Source of the DNA: Symbiodinium natans
Lineage: Eukaryota > Sar > Dinophyceae > Suessiales > Symbiodiniaceae
Reading direction: 5' to 3'
DNA: 64,000 nt
NCBI GenBank assembly: GCA_905221605.1
Contig: CAJNDS010002689.1
Location: 250,001 to 314,000, forward strand
The notes below the pieces were generated by a model that made no database searches, was not told the origin of the DNA, and saw only the letters and a list, made by a program, of their open reading frames with translations. Below are positions 1 through 11,771 of this stretch, piece after piece. Both the position numbers and the translations under genes were made by a program. How positions within the stretch are numbered: the stretch's first letter is position 1; each line of letters begins with the position of its first letter.

Positions 1-1244
1 GCAACGAATGATTCTTGATACTCTGCTCTCCCAGGATGAAACTGAAAGTTAAATATGGTGAATAGTAAAGTTGATCGTAGGGAGAACCCTACATTCAACA
101 TCCCAGAAGTCCAAACCAAGTCGGCTGGGGTAATGACAAGCACCCTTTGTGTCACAAGTCGCTGCATAAGCCTTGCCCAAGTCGACCGCGGCAACACAAT
201 GTAACACGTCCACGGCATGAAGTTAATTTCTTGAGGAGAAAACAAGTGGACTCCCAGCATCTCGATTGCCAATGAAGTAATCCATTGCAGCTCGAAGGTA
301 AAGTACAAAGGAGGCCCATGGACTGAATGATAAAGTCCTGGGTACTGCCTCGAACCAGGATGATAAAGTCCCGGAAAAAGCACGAACAAGAGCGGCACCA
401 CCAACAGAAAGTTGGTTCTCGGATCTCGTGGAATCAACAGAAGTTGCCGAATTGTAAGTCTCTCCTTCTGCAATCCACTGAAAAGTATCGACATAAAGAC
501 CTCATGTCGCCAAAAGTTGGAGAAAGTCGAAAATGAGGCGTAAGTGTCCTGGACAAAGGCTCGCTGATGCATCTCCAAAGTCCAATGCTGCGCCTCTTCA
601 ATCGCCTTCGGCGGCATTCTCTCCGGCTACCAAAAGTACTGCACCACTCTATTCTTCACGCAAGTCACGGAGGATTCGGTGAAGTGGCCAAATCGCGTAG
701 GCCAAGCAAAGTCTCACCAGCTGGAAAAGTAGGTTGGACCAACCACCAATTCTGCGCAGCCTTTCTGCGCGAAGTGACTGCGGCAAATCAACCAAAGTAA
801 GCACTGTTCCAGACCACCAAGTTGTGCCCTGGACAAAGCGCAAGGCCAAGTACAACCACAAGACTCGCAAAGCCCTGCGAAGTACTCGAATTTCCCCGCA
901 AGTGAGCTGCGGCTCTTGTTCCATTGCAACAAGTCTACTAAGGGGAAAAGGTTTAGAGTTTAAGATAGGTTGGGGAGAGCCAGATGCGGCAAAAGCTTAA
1001 GTTGAACTCGCAGCTCCCGACATGTCAAGCGCAACATCACAACACTGGCAAGTGACCTCCACTGAAACGAATTAGCCCTAAATGTTTCTTCAGGGTAAAG
1101 GAAAGTTTTTTTTTTCAGGGTATGGAGAGTGGAAGGAGAAAGTTAGAAAGGTTTTTTTTTTTTCGGATTTGTCGCTCTCGCAAGTTTACTCTCTCTCTTG
1201 TCTTTCTCCTTTTAGCCTGGGTGAAACGCACAAGTAGGTTACTC
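1..1244. other. Non-coding 3' flank of the first copia element
   Basis: No reading frame here looks like a protein. The stretch lies downstream of the pol stop codon on the minus strand and probably holds 3' untranslated sequence and perhaps part of the 3' LTR. It has two poly-T runs (about 1,107-1,120 and 1,152-1,163) and about 40 copies of AAGT on the plus strand, roughly one every 28 bases in the first kilobase. Confidence 0.5.
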
Positions 1245-4200
1245 CTACATGGCGTCTCTGGGCCTCAAGCCCAAAGTGCCCACATGCCTTGCCAAAGTTT
1301 CTTTAGACACGTACTTCGTAAGTACATCAGCACTGTTCAGGGTACCAAGTACTTTGCGGATGATGACCATACCTGAAGTTACAAGCTCTTGAACGTACAA
1401 GTATCTTAACTGAACGTGACGCGTTTTACGCGAAGTGCCATAGCGCGATGCCATCGACTTACCAGCCGTGCTATCGGTATGCAAGAACAAGTGCACCTTT
1501 GGGATCAAGCGAGATTCCAAGAGAAGTGATCTGAGAAACAGCGCGTCCGCAGCTCCACCGCCGATTGCGTAAAGTTCAGCCTCTCCAGAGGAGAGTGCAA
1601 TCGTTTGCTGCGTCCTGGAGTGCGACTGCAAGTTAACGCCAAGCAGGTAAGTCGCAACTCCGGAAGTGGAACGCCGTGTATCAGGATCACCAGCCCAGTC
1701 AGAATCAACGTAAGTGTGAACATCAAGAGAGGAATGCTTCTCAGACAACCGGATGTTCGGGCGAAGTTCTTGGACATACTCCTTGGTACCTGCAAGATAC
1801 CGAAGCAAGTGCTTTAACTTTGCCCAATGATCCGTCGTAGGAGACGCAAGTCCACGCGACAACTCTTTCACGGCATACATGATGTCCATGCGCAAGTTGC
1901 ACATCCACAAGAGCTGACCGACAAGTTTGCGATACCGTTTATGCTCCTCAGGATTAAGTGCTTCCGCAGTCTCGGAAACCTTCTTCAACGCATCCGTGCC
2001 AGGAGACGGAGCCGGTTTACAAGTGGACATCCCAGCCTCAGCAAGCATACCTTCAACGTAAGTCGCGGACATGTACATCTCAACGGAAGTCGGCGTGCGA
2101 CGCATCTTTCTGCCAAGGAAAGTAGCCTCTGAACCCTCGACAAGCTCACCGGTTATACGCAGGAGCAACTCTTTCTGAAGTGAAGCTACAATGGCATCAA
2201 CGTCCTTCTTTGCGCCGAACAACATCAAGTCGTCAACGTAGCACAACACATAAACCTTCCGACCTGCATGAAAGTAAAGGTTCGGATCACTCTTCATGCG
2301 CTGGAAACCTTGCGCCTCAAGTGTAGCTGCCAAGTGGGTCTGCCACAGCGCAGGAGCATTTTTCAAGCCGTAAAGCGCACGCTTAAGTTTCCAAACCACA
2401 CCCCCTTCGGGGTAATACTCTACAGGAGGAAGTACCCAAACATCGCCATCCACCAACGCATGCAAGAACGCCGTGGAGATGTCTGCCAAAGTGATGTGCC
2501 AACCACGCGCTACCGCCAAAGTCAACAAGGTCTTCAACGTCAACAAGCTGGGCGTAGACGCATAAGTGTCATCCGGATCATCAATGAGCTGGTCATAACC
2601 ACGGACAACAAGTCGACATCGACAAGTGCCATCGCCTTTGCGAACTTTAACCCACTTTGTGGATATTACAGTCGCAAGTTGCTCTGGCGTCAGGTCTGAC
2701 ATTTTCTGCTCCGTGAAGACGTCGAAGTCGATCATGCTTTTCATTTCCTTGTTCATGCCAGCTTTTTCTTCTTCGTAAGTGAATTCAGGCGACTGCCAGA
2801 ACAAGGGATTGCTCAAACGCTCAGCAAGTGAGATCTCTGTTTCATCTTGGTTGACGCACACAGGAACCTCAAGTTCCTGCTTCGTGGTGACGGCAGAAAT
2901 TCTCAAGTCGAAAATTCGCATCTGCTGGTCAGGCGAGCGGACAAGTGACGAAATGCGCTGCACTTTCGTCGCTGCTTCAGGGACCTCTGAAGTGTCGCGC
3001 TTGCGCTCCGTCGTGACGCCTACGCGCCTTCGCGAAGTCGCAGGCTCAGAGGAAGCTCTTTCAGCGGAGGAAGTAGGTTCCTCATGACTGCGCTTGTCCT
3101 GCCTCTCTGCAAGTTCTTCAGCATCCATCGGTCCCTCAGGCACTGGCAAGTCGGCGGCCGTGCGGGTTTCCGAAGTCGACTGAAGCTCACGCAACATGTC
3201 TTGCTCAAGTTCTTGCGCCAGGTCACCAGCATTTCCTAAGTTTTCCGGAATGGCATCCGGATCGTCTGGTGGCTCAACCAAGTTCTCTCCAGGTCTCGGC
3301 TGCTGCGGTGGAAAGACAAAGTGATCTGTCTCAACTTTTGTGCCTCTAGGGTCCCAGGGCGTTGCCTTCAGGGACTGCACAAGTGCCAAGTCGAGCTGCT
3401 CAGACGGCGGTCTACGCCGAAGTGAACGGATCTTTATCACACCCTGGGGTGTCCCAACGAAGTGCTGGTTGGACTCTGTGTCTCTTCCGAGCCAAAGTCC
3501 TTCTTCCCAAGCCGCGTCCGATTTGGGAAATTTGCCAATTTTGCGAAAGTGAACAACCTCCGCAAATCGACAAAGTGCGCCGTTATACGGCTTTCCCCAG
3601 CGCTTCTCGAAGGAAGTAAGTCCGTCACTTTTGTGAGCATATCGGTTCATCAACCACTGCGCATGCTTTACAAGCCAAGTGAACAACGGATGGGTTTTCT
3701 GCAAGGTGAACCCAGAATACCTTCCCTCTAAGTCAAGCTTGAGGGTGCGTATTTGGGCATACAAGTTAGACTGAAGCACTCCAACTGCTCCTTGGGCTTG
3801 CTTCCAACCTGTTGGGGAATGACGAACCGAAAGTCCGCCTACCTCCGAAGTGAACTCAGCAACCAAAGCCTTAAGTGAGGGTTCGGGGTCGATTTGCAAG
3901 ATGCCAAAAGTGCGCCCGATTTCAAGGATGTATCTCCGAAGTTCTGCCTGAGCATAGACAGAGCGGCCTTTGGCTGGAACAACGCACGAAAGTCCCATGC
4001 CCGACAGCAAGTCCACAGCGGTGAGGAGAGTAACCTGGGGCTCTTCAGGATTATCTCCAAGGAAGCAGTAGTCAAGTTGAACGACCGGCTGCTTCGTTTT
4101 CAAAGTCCTGCTGTGGTTCTGTTTGCTCTTTGCACGGACGCAAATCGGGCACCAAGAACGAAAAGGCAGGTGCGTAAGTTCATGCTCTTTACGCTCCGTG

Positions 4201-5814
4201 AGCGTCGGCTCCGAGGGCGCAGGAAGTCCTCTCGGTCGCCGAGCCGATGTCTCAAACAAGTCAGGTTCGGCCACCTCGGGAATCTCCTTGACATACAAGT
4301 CACGCTTCTCAAAGCAAGTCGCACCACCACAAGCAAAGGGTTCAACAACGTCACGATCTGCACCTTCAAGTGTCCAATCGTCTTCATCAACCTTCATGCT
4401 CCCATGATCGTCAAGTTGTATTGTAACCCGTGCTTTGCTTAACTCGCTCAAGTTCGGACCGCCTTCGGAACGCTCTGAAGGCACGAACAAGTTCTTTCGT
4501 GGCTGACGGTGAAGTCTAATCCACATGGTTGGCAACTGCACCCAAGTGTCGTGGGTGTAGGCCTCATTGGTCTGTGGATCCACATCATCAAGTGATCTCT
4601 TCACAAAGTTCTCAAGACCTTTCATGGGATCAACTGCTTCATCCGCCACCAAGTCAAACACTCGCTTTCGGAAAGTATCAGCATATTCACCATGATCTCG
4701 CAGGACAACTTCTGGACTAAGTTTCTGGGTTGAAGTCCTAGAACTTGGGACAGGCGGTGGCATTTCAACATGAACTTCAGGACGGGGCAAAGTTGACTGC
4801 TTGCCTACAAGTCTCCTACCTGTTGGTTTCGAAGCAAGTTTGAAGACGGTTTTGCCCTTGAAGTACTTATCCTGCTTTGCTCGGGGATCATCACTTTTTC
4901 GCCAATCATCATTCAAGGTTTTAGACGAACCATCTTTAAAGTTCATGACTGTCACACGTTCACCTGTCAAGTCTTTCAACTCAACCGGCCGATCCTTGGT
5001 TCCTTCGGGAGAAAACAAAGTTGCTCGACCACGCTTGTGAAGCCTCGTCAAGGTTGCGTTGGCCTCATCAAGTACCCAACTGTCCGCGTGGTAGTACGTG
5101 GGCTTAAGGGTCGGCGCAACAAGTCCAGGAGGAGGTCTCACTGCGAACTGTTCATGGAATCCTTTGCTGAAGTCTGCATACTCATTCGGATCAAATTCAG
5201 CAAGCGTCGGACACAAGAACAGAAGTGAACCATGTCTTGTGACAGGAAAAGTTGCACCCGTGGGACCTTCAAGCTGAGATCCCTCAGATGTCAACACTGC
5301 CTTGCATCCTTGCTGCAAAAGTCTAGCGACTGAAATCACACTGTACGGTACATCGCACACATAAAAGTTCAACCAAAGTCGCTGACCATCCAACTCAAAG
5401 GCAACAAGCTTTCGACCATAGATCTGCAAAGTCTGGCCTGAAATGCTCTTAAGCGGAGGTGCTCGTTCTTCAAGTTTCAACAACGGGAAGTCCGGAGCAA
5501 AGTCCGGGGGACAGCAATTTGCTGCAGCACCGGAATCAAACAGGATCCAAGTCTCAAGTCCTGTCTCAACTGATGCAACAGCAACCTCATGCTCGGCCAA
5601 GTAGGGATCATAGAAGGTGGAACTCAAGTGCTCCAAACCCCAATCGGACAACGAAGTCGGATTCGAGAGCGAAGTTTGATTCGCTTCATTCTTCAACGGC
5701 AAGTCGCACACAGGGGACAACTGCCAAGTGGCCACATCACTTCGTGCACCAAGTGAGCGACCAAAGCCATCAAACACAATGCTTCCACTCAACATGCAAT
5801 CAAGCGATGCATCA
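1245..5814 (-). CDS. Copia-type Pol polyprotein (protease, integrase, RT, RNase H), 5' partial
   Basis: The frame is uninterrupted for more than 1,516 codons; the first ATG is at 5,795 but the frame is open upstream to the gap, so the true start is missing. Counting from that ATG: aspartic protease with FDSG near residue 86; zinc-binding WCPICVRAKS near 548; integrase core with Asp near 575 and 636; reverse transcriptase at about 1,040-1,290 with ADISTAFLHA and YVDDLMLFG; RNase H at about 1,360-1,495 with VDSDW, SGEAELYA and NSADVLTK. Where copia integrases carry the third catalytic residue (usually GxxER), this protein reads GAVGVLQ, so the Glu seems to be Gly. The protein would copy element RNA into DNA and insert it, but the integrase may be inactive. 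No extra domain follows RNase H, unlike the element at 56.9 kb. Confidence 0.9.
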
Positions 5815-5914
5815 NNNNNNNNNNNNNNNNNNNNNNNNNNNNNNNNNNNNNNNNNNNNNNNNNNNNNNNNNNNNNNNNNNNNNNNNNNNNNNNNNNNNNN
5901 NNNNNNNNNNNNNN
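5815..5914. other. Assembly gap of 100 N
   Basis: A run of exactly 100 N, the usual placeholder for a scaffold gap of unknown size. It separates the copia element from the viral element, and both reading frames run into it. The adjacency and orientation of the two sides are therefore not proven by this sequence. Confidence 0.99.
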
Positions 5915-8900
5915 TTAAACGACGTGATGAAGTATGTTTTGAGTAGTAATATCGGTGAAATAAAGAAGAGAGGTAATAAAGAATTAAAAAAAGTAGTGAT
6001 TAATGGTAATGAATACAGATATAATAAAGAAAAACCCTTCTCAACAAAATTAACCAACAAATTGAATTCAATTGCTAAAACTCAAGGTTTTAAACGTTAT
6101 GAGATACTACACAGAGCAGGACAACAAGCAAAAACGAGACAAGCCCTTAAATCATACGCAATAAGAAGAAAAGCAAAAATCACAGACGAAAGACAAGCAC
6201 TAAAAAGATACGCGAACACATATTCGATTACTAATATTAATTTGAACGGTTATCGTGGTTTATCTTATTTAAAATACCAAAAAGAAAGATTAACCGAATA
6301 CTTGAAAAAAGAAAAACAAATGAAAGTGTTAATAGAAGTGGATGTCGCATTTAATCATCCAGAAGAGGATGAAGTAAGACACACAATAAGAAGCAGAAGA
6401 TACAACATATTAAACGAAGAAGATTTAAACAAAGCCATAAACAACATGGCGGGCGACATTGAGGAACAAATAGAAAACTCACAATTAAAACGTTCAGGAT
6501 TAACAATAAAAAAGATAATGAAAATAACAATCCATTATGACAAATATGACCCTACAAGAGCAGGGTCTTATATTGAATTACCTAAGTGGATATCATTAAA
6601 GAAGGCATGTATCAACATTAAAAACGATGACGATTATTGTTTCAAATATTGCGTTCAATGTTATTTTTACAATATCTTTAAAAATCACAATCCCGAAAGA
6701 ATGTATCATTATAATAAGTTGAAAAACAATGACTCTTTCTTAAAATGGGATGATGTTAATTTTCCAGCTTCTAATGATGATATAGATTATTTTGAAGAGA
6801 TTAATGAAGGTAGTATTTCAATAAATGTTTATGTTATAGACGAGGATAAACAAAAGATAAGAGCAGACAGAATAACAAAAAAGTTAAGACCAACATGTCA
6901 TGTAAATCTGTTACGCTTAGAAAAGGATGATAAAAGTCATTATGTTTTGATAAAGGATTATTCGAGATTAATGAGTTCTCAGACAAACAAACATAAAACA
7001 AAACTGTTTCATTGTCAATTTTGTCAGAAAGGCTTTCAGAAAGAAAACTTACTAACGCAACATACTATAAAAGGATGTATGGCAAATAACATTCAAAACG
7101 TAGAGATGCCAGAAAAGGATAAAACATTTTTCAAGAACCACTATAAAAAGCTTAAATGTCCATATGTTATATACGGTGATTTTGAATGTTTAACAACACA
7201 AACAGATGAAGGTATAAAAGGGACATATCAGGAACATAAACCATCGGGTTTTATGTTAAACGTTGTTAATTAAATAACCGATGAATGTAAGCCTTACTTA
7301 TACAGAGGTGAAGATTGCATGAACAAATTCTGCGAAACCATGAATGAGATAAGGGAAGAAATCATGTATGTAATAAAACATCCCTTATCAATGAATGACT
7401 TAACAGAAAAAGAACAAAAAGAATACGACGAAGCCAAAAGGTGTCATATTTGTAACGGTTGTTTTGATAACAAAAAGGACGGAAAAAAGAAGGTAAGAGA
7501 CCATTGTCATTTTACAGGACAATATAGAGGTCCAGCACACTTAAAATGTAATCTTGATTTTTGTTTTAAATATTTCAAAATCCCAGTTTTCTTTCATAAT
7601 CTTAAGAATTATGACGCGCACTTAATTATATCCAACTTGGATAAGTTAGACACGGAAAAAGAAGAAATAAACGTAATTGCACAAAACAGCGAAAAGTTCA
7701 TAACCTTTTGTCTTAAAGAGCTTGAGTTTAAAGATACGTTCAGTTTTTTATCTTCTTCCTTAGATAAGCTTGTTAAGCTAACAAAATATGAAGAAAATGA
7801 TAAGCGCGAAAATTGGACGGAAAACTTCAAATTCAGCAGAACAAGCAAATACATAACATCAGATGAGGATTTAGATTTATTAACGGATAAGGGCGTTTAT
7901 CCATATGATTACTTCACAGATTTTAAGAAATTTAATGAAACATCCCTACCATCAATTGAAGATTTTTATAGTCAGCTTACGGAACAGAACATAGAACAAA
8001 AAGAATATGACAGAGCAAAACACATATGGAACCATTTTAACATAAAAGACTTGGGAGAATACCACGACTTATATTTGCAAACAGATGTGTTTTTATTAAC
8101 AGACGTCTTTGAAAACTTTAGAACTAAATGTTTAGAAGATTACGGCTTAGACCCAGCTCATTATTACACATTACCTAATTTTAGTTGGGACGCGATGCTT
8201 TTAAAAACAGGTGTTTGCTTACAACTGGTTCAAGATGAAGAGATTTATAAAATGTTTGAAAAAGGACTTCGAGGTGGCATGTGTCAAACATCATTAAGAA
8301 AAGCAGACGCAAACAATAAATACATGGGTGAAGATTATGATAAATCTAAGGAATCATCATATATAAATTACTTAGATGCTAATAACTTATATGGTTTAGC
8401 CATGTGTCAAAAATTGCCATACAAAGATATTAAATTTGAAGATAAGCCCTTAACCGAAGAAGAAATAATTAATTATACTGACGGTTCTCTCGGCTTTATT
8501 GTAGATGTTGATTTAGAGTATCCCGACGAAGTCCATGAGAAACATAAGGATTACCCATTAGCACCGCAAATAATGAATGTTACCGCAGACATGTTATCGG
8601 AAACACAGAAGGGAATATATAAATCATATAATCACAATAAAGAGCCTACAGATGAGAAAACAAACAAGCTAATCTTAAATGTATATGATAAAAATAGATA
8701 TGTATGTCACGTTAAGATTTTACAGTATTATCTGAAACAAGGCTTGAAAATAAAGCGTGTTTGGAGAACAATATCTTTCAAACAAAAGGCATGGCTAAAA
8801 CCATGGATTGATTTTAACACTAACAAAAGAAAACAGGCAACATCAGATTTTGAAAAAGATATGTATAAATTAATGAATAACGCTTGCTACGGTAAAACAA

Positions 8901-9643
8901 TGGAAAACGTAAGAGAACATATAGATTTTGAATTAGTTAATACACCTCAACGTTATCAAAAATGTGTTAATAGTCCTACATTTAAACATAGACATATAAT
9001 TAATGAAAATCTCGTAGGAGTTGAAAAGCTAAAACACACAGTATTATTAAATAAGCCTATATATGCGGGTATGTGTATCTTAGACTTATCTAAGTTACAT
9101 ATGTATTCGTTTTATTATGACGTTCTAAAAAAGAAATACGAAGACAACATAAGATTAATATATACTGATACTGACAGCTTCGTTATACATACTAAAACAG
9201 ATGATATATATGAAGACTTCCAAGAAATAAGTAATCACATGGACTTTAGCGGCTATGATAAAAATCATAAATGCTATGACCCAAAAAATAAGAAGGTATT
9301 AGGAAAATTCAAAGATGAATGCGACGGCAAGATAATAACAAGCTTCATAGGATTAAAGCCTAAATCTTATGCATTCAAGATACATAATGAACAGAATGAA
9401 GAAAAGAAAAGCAAAGGCATAGTAAAACATAAAGTTAAGAAAGAATTCAATTATAAAAGATACGAAGACACCTTAAACAATGAATGTATAGATAACAGCG
9501 TAACATTTAACAGCATACGTTCAAAAAATCATCAGATATATAGCATAAAACAAACAAAACAAGCTCTAAGCAGTTATGATAATAAAAGGTATTACATAAA
9601 TAACATAGAAAGTTTGCCATATGGGTTTTTTAGCATAAAGTAG
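5915..9643 (+). CDS. polB: Protein-primed family B DNA polymerase (Polinton type), 5' partial, one in-frame stop
   Basis: The frame is open from the gap and ends with TAG at 9,641-9,643. An in-frame TAA at 7,271-7,273 splits it into 452 codons and a second open part whose first ATG is 7,319; both parts share one frame, so one base change separates them. In order: a basic N-terminal region, a segment with KKACINIKN and HVNLLRLE typical of Polinton polymerases, a C2HC finger near 7.0 kb, Exo I (GDFECL, about 7.17 kb), an embedded Cys/His cluster (CHICNGCF then DHCHFTGQYRG), Exo II (FHNLKNYDAHLI, about 7.6 kb), YLQTD, palm motif A (YLDANNLYG, about 8.37 kb), motif B (NNACYGKTMEN, about 8.88 kb), motif C (YTDTDSF, about 9.16 kb) and LKPKSYAF. 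It would replicate the linear element genome from a protein primer. The stop falls inside the exonuclease domain, so this copy is probably inactive unless the stop is read through or is a sequencing error. Confidence 0.9.
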
Positions 9644-9652
9644 AAAAAATAG

Positions 9653-9678
9653 ATATTGATAAAAACAATTATCAATAT
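9653..9678. terminator. Hairpin between convergent polB and zinc-finger gene
   Basis: Perfect 10-base inverted repeat ATATTGATAA (9,653-9,662) and TTATCAATAT (9,669-9,678) around a six-base loop, filling nearly the whole space between two convergent genes. It is one of three such hairpins at the three convergent junctions, so a bidirectional 3'-end signal is likely. Confidence 0.55.
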
Positions 9679-10074
9679 TTATTTAATTGGCATTGGAACA
9701 TGCCCAAACGTTATTGATTTTAAAATTTTGTCTCTTGCTTCGTCTTGTCTTTTTTCTAACTGTCGTGACTTACACTTTTGAGTTAGGTAATGGCGGGATT
9801 TATTCGCCTTTGTGCTTATACACGCACCGCATCTATCACATGTCCAACCGACTTTAAGCTTTGTTTGAAAATAGTCTCTAAAATATCCGTTTTCCTTATT
9901 TTTTGCGTTGTTACTGTCATTTAATGCCTTACGCTTCTGTTCCCGCGTGGGCTCTTCTTCTTTCTCGGTGTCTGTGGTAAAGCTTCCCGCATCTTCTACC
10001 GAATTCCATAGTATATCAAATAATTCGTCGTCTATCACTGACTTTTTGCCATTATGCACAAAAAAGCTTGTCAT
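9679..10074 (-). CDS. Small C2HC zinc-finger protein
   Basis: A 131-residue protein starting at ATG 10,072-10,074. The N-terminal half is acidic and probably disordered. Residues about 80-105 form a zinc-finger-like motif: CDRCGACIS, then a His, then QKC. The same type of finger (CxxCG, basic spacer, His, Cys or His) ends both GIY-YIG proteins of this element and occurs in the protein at 21,896, so it looks like a nucleic-acid binding module shared within the element. It has no enzymatic domain that I recognise. It converges with polB across a hairpin. A role as DNA-binding accessory protein is an inference from the finger. Confidence 0.7.
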   Translation of the reverse strand: MTSFFVHNGKKSVIDDELFDILWNSVEDAGSFTTDTEKEEEPTREQKRKALNDSNNAKNKENGYFRDYFQTKLKVGWTCDRCGACISTKANKSRHYLTQKCKSRQLEKRQDEARDKILKSITFGHVPMPIK

Positions 10075-10101
10075 CCAATTATTCTATAAGGCTTCTACTC
10101 T

Positions 10102-10734
10102 TTAAGCCGTTTTCCCGCGTTGCATACATCTCTTAGTCTGTTGGTGTGTCTTCATGTCGTATTTTCTTACAATTGCCCCGCATTTCTCACACGTTGCCTT
10201 TTCAGACACTTTTTGCTTGTTGTTCTGTCGCCACTCACTATTGTATTTCTGAACGTGTTCTTTGTTGTCCTGCTTCCAATTTCTATTATATTCTTGATAA
10301 TGTTCCTTTCGCTCCTCTCTGTATGCTTTAAGCTTCTCCTTGTTGTTTTCTCTATAAGCTTTGTCTGTTTCACGTTTATGTTCCTTTGTAGCATCTCTGA
10401 ATTCTTGTTGTGTTCTTCCTGCTATATGTTTGTTAATACACTCAGTATTTTGTATGTGAAAACCTTCTCGTCGTAGTAACTCATCTTTGCTATTACATGG
10501 ATAATTCTCCACTAATTCTATTTTACAATTTAAAATGTCATAAGTGTCAAATATATCGAACGAACGTGTTTTTCCATGGTTTCCCTTCAAATATGAATTA
10601 TAATGATGTCTATGTCTTGCCATTCTTTGACTTAAACTTTCGCAAGTGCTACCAATATAACACATGTTATAGCCATTATCAACTATTTTATAAATTTTAC
10701 CGTTCTCATATCTTGTCATATCTCTACTTATCAT
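10102..10734 (-). CDS. GIY-YIG homing-type endonuclease with C-terminal zinc finger
   Basis: A 210-residue protein. The N-terminal domain (about 1-95) has the GIY-YIG signature in the form KIYKIVDN followed by CYIGST, then an Arg in SQRMARHR and a Glu in the helix after KIELVENY, as expected for the nuclease fold. The middle (about 110-175) is a Lys/Glu-rich helical repeat with units resembling YRENNKEKLKA. The end carries CEKCGAIVRKYDMKTH with a final Cys, a zinc finger. Such nucleases cut DNA and often spread as homing genes in large viruses and virophages. It lies between the zinc-finger gene and the integrase on the same strand. A second paralog with the same three-part layout is at 17,713. 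Confidence 0.8.
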   Translation of the reverse strand: MISRDMTRYENGKIYKIVDNGYNMCYIGSTCESLSQRMARHRHHYNSYLKGNHGKTRSFDIFDTYDILNCKIELVENYPCNSKDELLRREGFHIQNTECINKHIAGRTQQEFRDATKEHKRETDKAYRENNKEKLKAYREERKEHYQEYNRNWKQDNKEHVQKYNSEWRQNNKQKVSEKATCEKCGAIVRKYDMKTHQQTKRCMQRGKTA

Positions 10735-10757
10735 TCTTTTCTTGTCTTTAAGATGTT

Positions 10758-11690
10758 TTATTCATTCACTAATAATAGTTCATGCCTATTATACTGTTTA
10801 GTTTTACCTTCTAAAATATAGAACTTATTTAATGTGGTATCTCTATCTACTTTGGCAACTGTATAAATTTGTGGATGCCACCGACTACGGGTCTCCTTCC
10901 TCGAACTATAATTTCCTTTTCCTTTGTCGTATATTTTGACTTTATCCCCTTCTTCTATTTTAGGATAATTTCTTAAATATTTTTCTTTCAACACTAAATT
11001 AGCCTTTACATTTACTTCGTTGTCGTCTTCGTGTGCTTTATTCGGTGTAAATCCTGTGCTCGAATGAACCATCATATTATTATATTTCTTTAATACTGGT
11101 TTCAACATTTCAGACCAACTTTGTTTAGTAAATTCGGCTCTGTCTCCTATCATTTTCTTAAAGGTTCTTATTGCTCTCTCGGCTACGTTAGCGTGTGTCA
11201 ATGTTACTATATGGTTAATACCTTCGCCTTTAAAATAATCTTGAAGTTTTTTAGAATTGAAGCTACCTTCATCGTCTGAATAAATACTCATCGGATGCCC
11301 TAACGTTTTGAAACACTCTAAAACCGCATCATATACATCAACACCATCTTTACTTTTTAATGGGACGACATGAACTTTTTTGCTAAATATATCAATACAT
11401 AAAAGGGCATATCTCAATTTATCTTTTGTTCCTGTGTCTCTCATTAAGCTTTGCATATCCATAATATCAATCTGAAATTCAAATCTGCTAAAAGGTGCAG
11501 AATAGCTATTAAAATTTTTGTATCCTTGCTTTTGCTTGTTAGGTTGCTTTTTAACCCAATCTTTAACAAATTGAAGACTCACACCTGCGCCATCTTTGTT
11601 AGCTTCCTTGTATAAACTCTGAATGCTACCATAACCACGTTCTAAGTCATAATATATATTGCTTAATATTTCTTCCTTGCTTAAACTCAT
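10758..11690 (-). CDS. Retroviral-type (rve/DDE) integrase of Polinton type
   Basis: I place the start at ATG 11,688-11,690, giving 310 residues (MSLSKEEIL). A longer frame begins upstream with a non-family N-terminus that overlaps the divergent gene region, so I reject it. The core carries the catalytic triad: Asp in FQIDIMDMQ, Asp in IYSDDEGSF, and Glu in ANVAERAIRTF. The C-terminal part (EEGDKVKIYDKGKGNY onward) resembles the small DNA-binding barrel region of retroviral and Polinton integrases. It would insert the linear element into host DNA. TCTA occurs 8 bases before the start, but not in the usual AT-rich setting. All catalytic residues and a full frame are present, so this integrase may be functional. 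Confidence 0.9.
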   Translation of the reverse strand: MSLSKEEILSNIYYDLERGYGSIQSLYKEANKDGAGVSLQFVKDWVKKQPNKQKQGYKNFNSYSAPFSRFEFQIDIMDMQSLMRDTGTKDKLRYALLCIDIFSKKVHVVPLKSKDGVDVYDAVLECFKTLGHPMSIYSDDEGSFNSKKLQDYFKGEGINHIVTLTHANVAERAIRTFKKMIGDRAEFTKQSWSEMLKPVLKKYNNMMVHSSTGFTPNKAHEDDNEVNVKANLVLKEKYLRNYPKIEEGDKVKIYDKGKGNYSSRKETRSRWHPQIYTVAKVDRDTTLNKFYILEGKTKQYNRHELLLVNE

Positions 11691-11771
11691 ATAAAGAGTA
11701 GAGAAAAGAAGCAATGATAAAAAAGGACTTAAAAACGACTTAAAGACTTGACGACTTATTATGTTAGTGAG

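Larger units (their letters stand above)
1..5814 (-). mobile_element. Ty1/copia retrotransposon, 5' part lost in gap
   Basis: A minus-strand LTR-retrotransposon body. The pol reading frame (1,245-5,814) contains protease, integrase, reverse transcriptase and RNase H in copia order, and stays open into the assembly gap at 5,815, so gag and the 5' LTR are not visible. The 3' non-coding part (1-1,244) runs to the left edge of the window. I could not define LTR ends because only one side is present. The AAGT excess described in the findings covers coding and non-coding parts alike. Confidence 0.85.

Noticed and set aside
5459-7273. A plus-strand ORF running through the N gap
   Set aside because: Its first part is the antisense shadow of the copia protease region; only the part after 5,914 is the polymerase.
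7271-7273. Alternative genetic code in the viral element (TAA as sense)
   Set aside because: TAA is the normal end of many other genes here, including at tightly spaced junctions, so a point mutation or read error is simpler.
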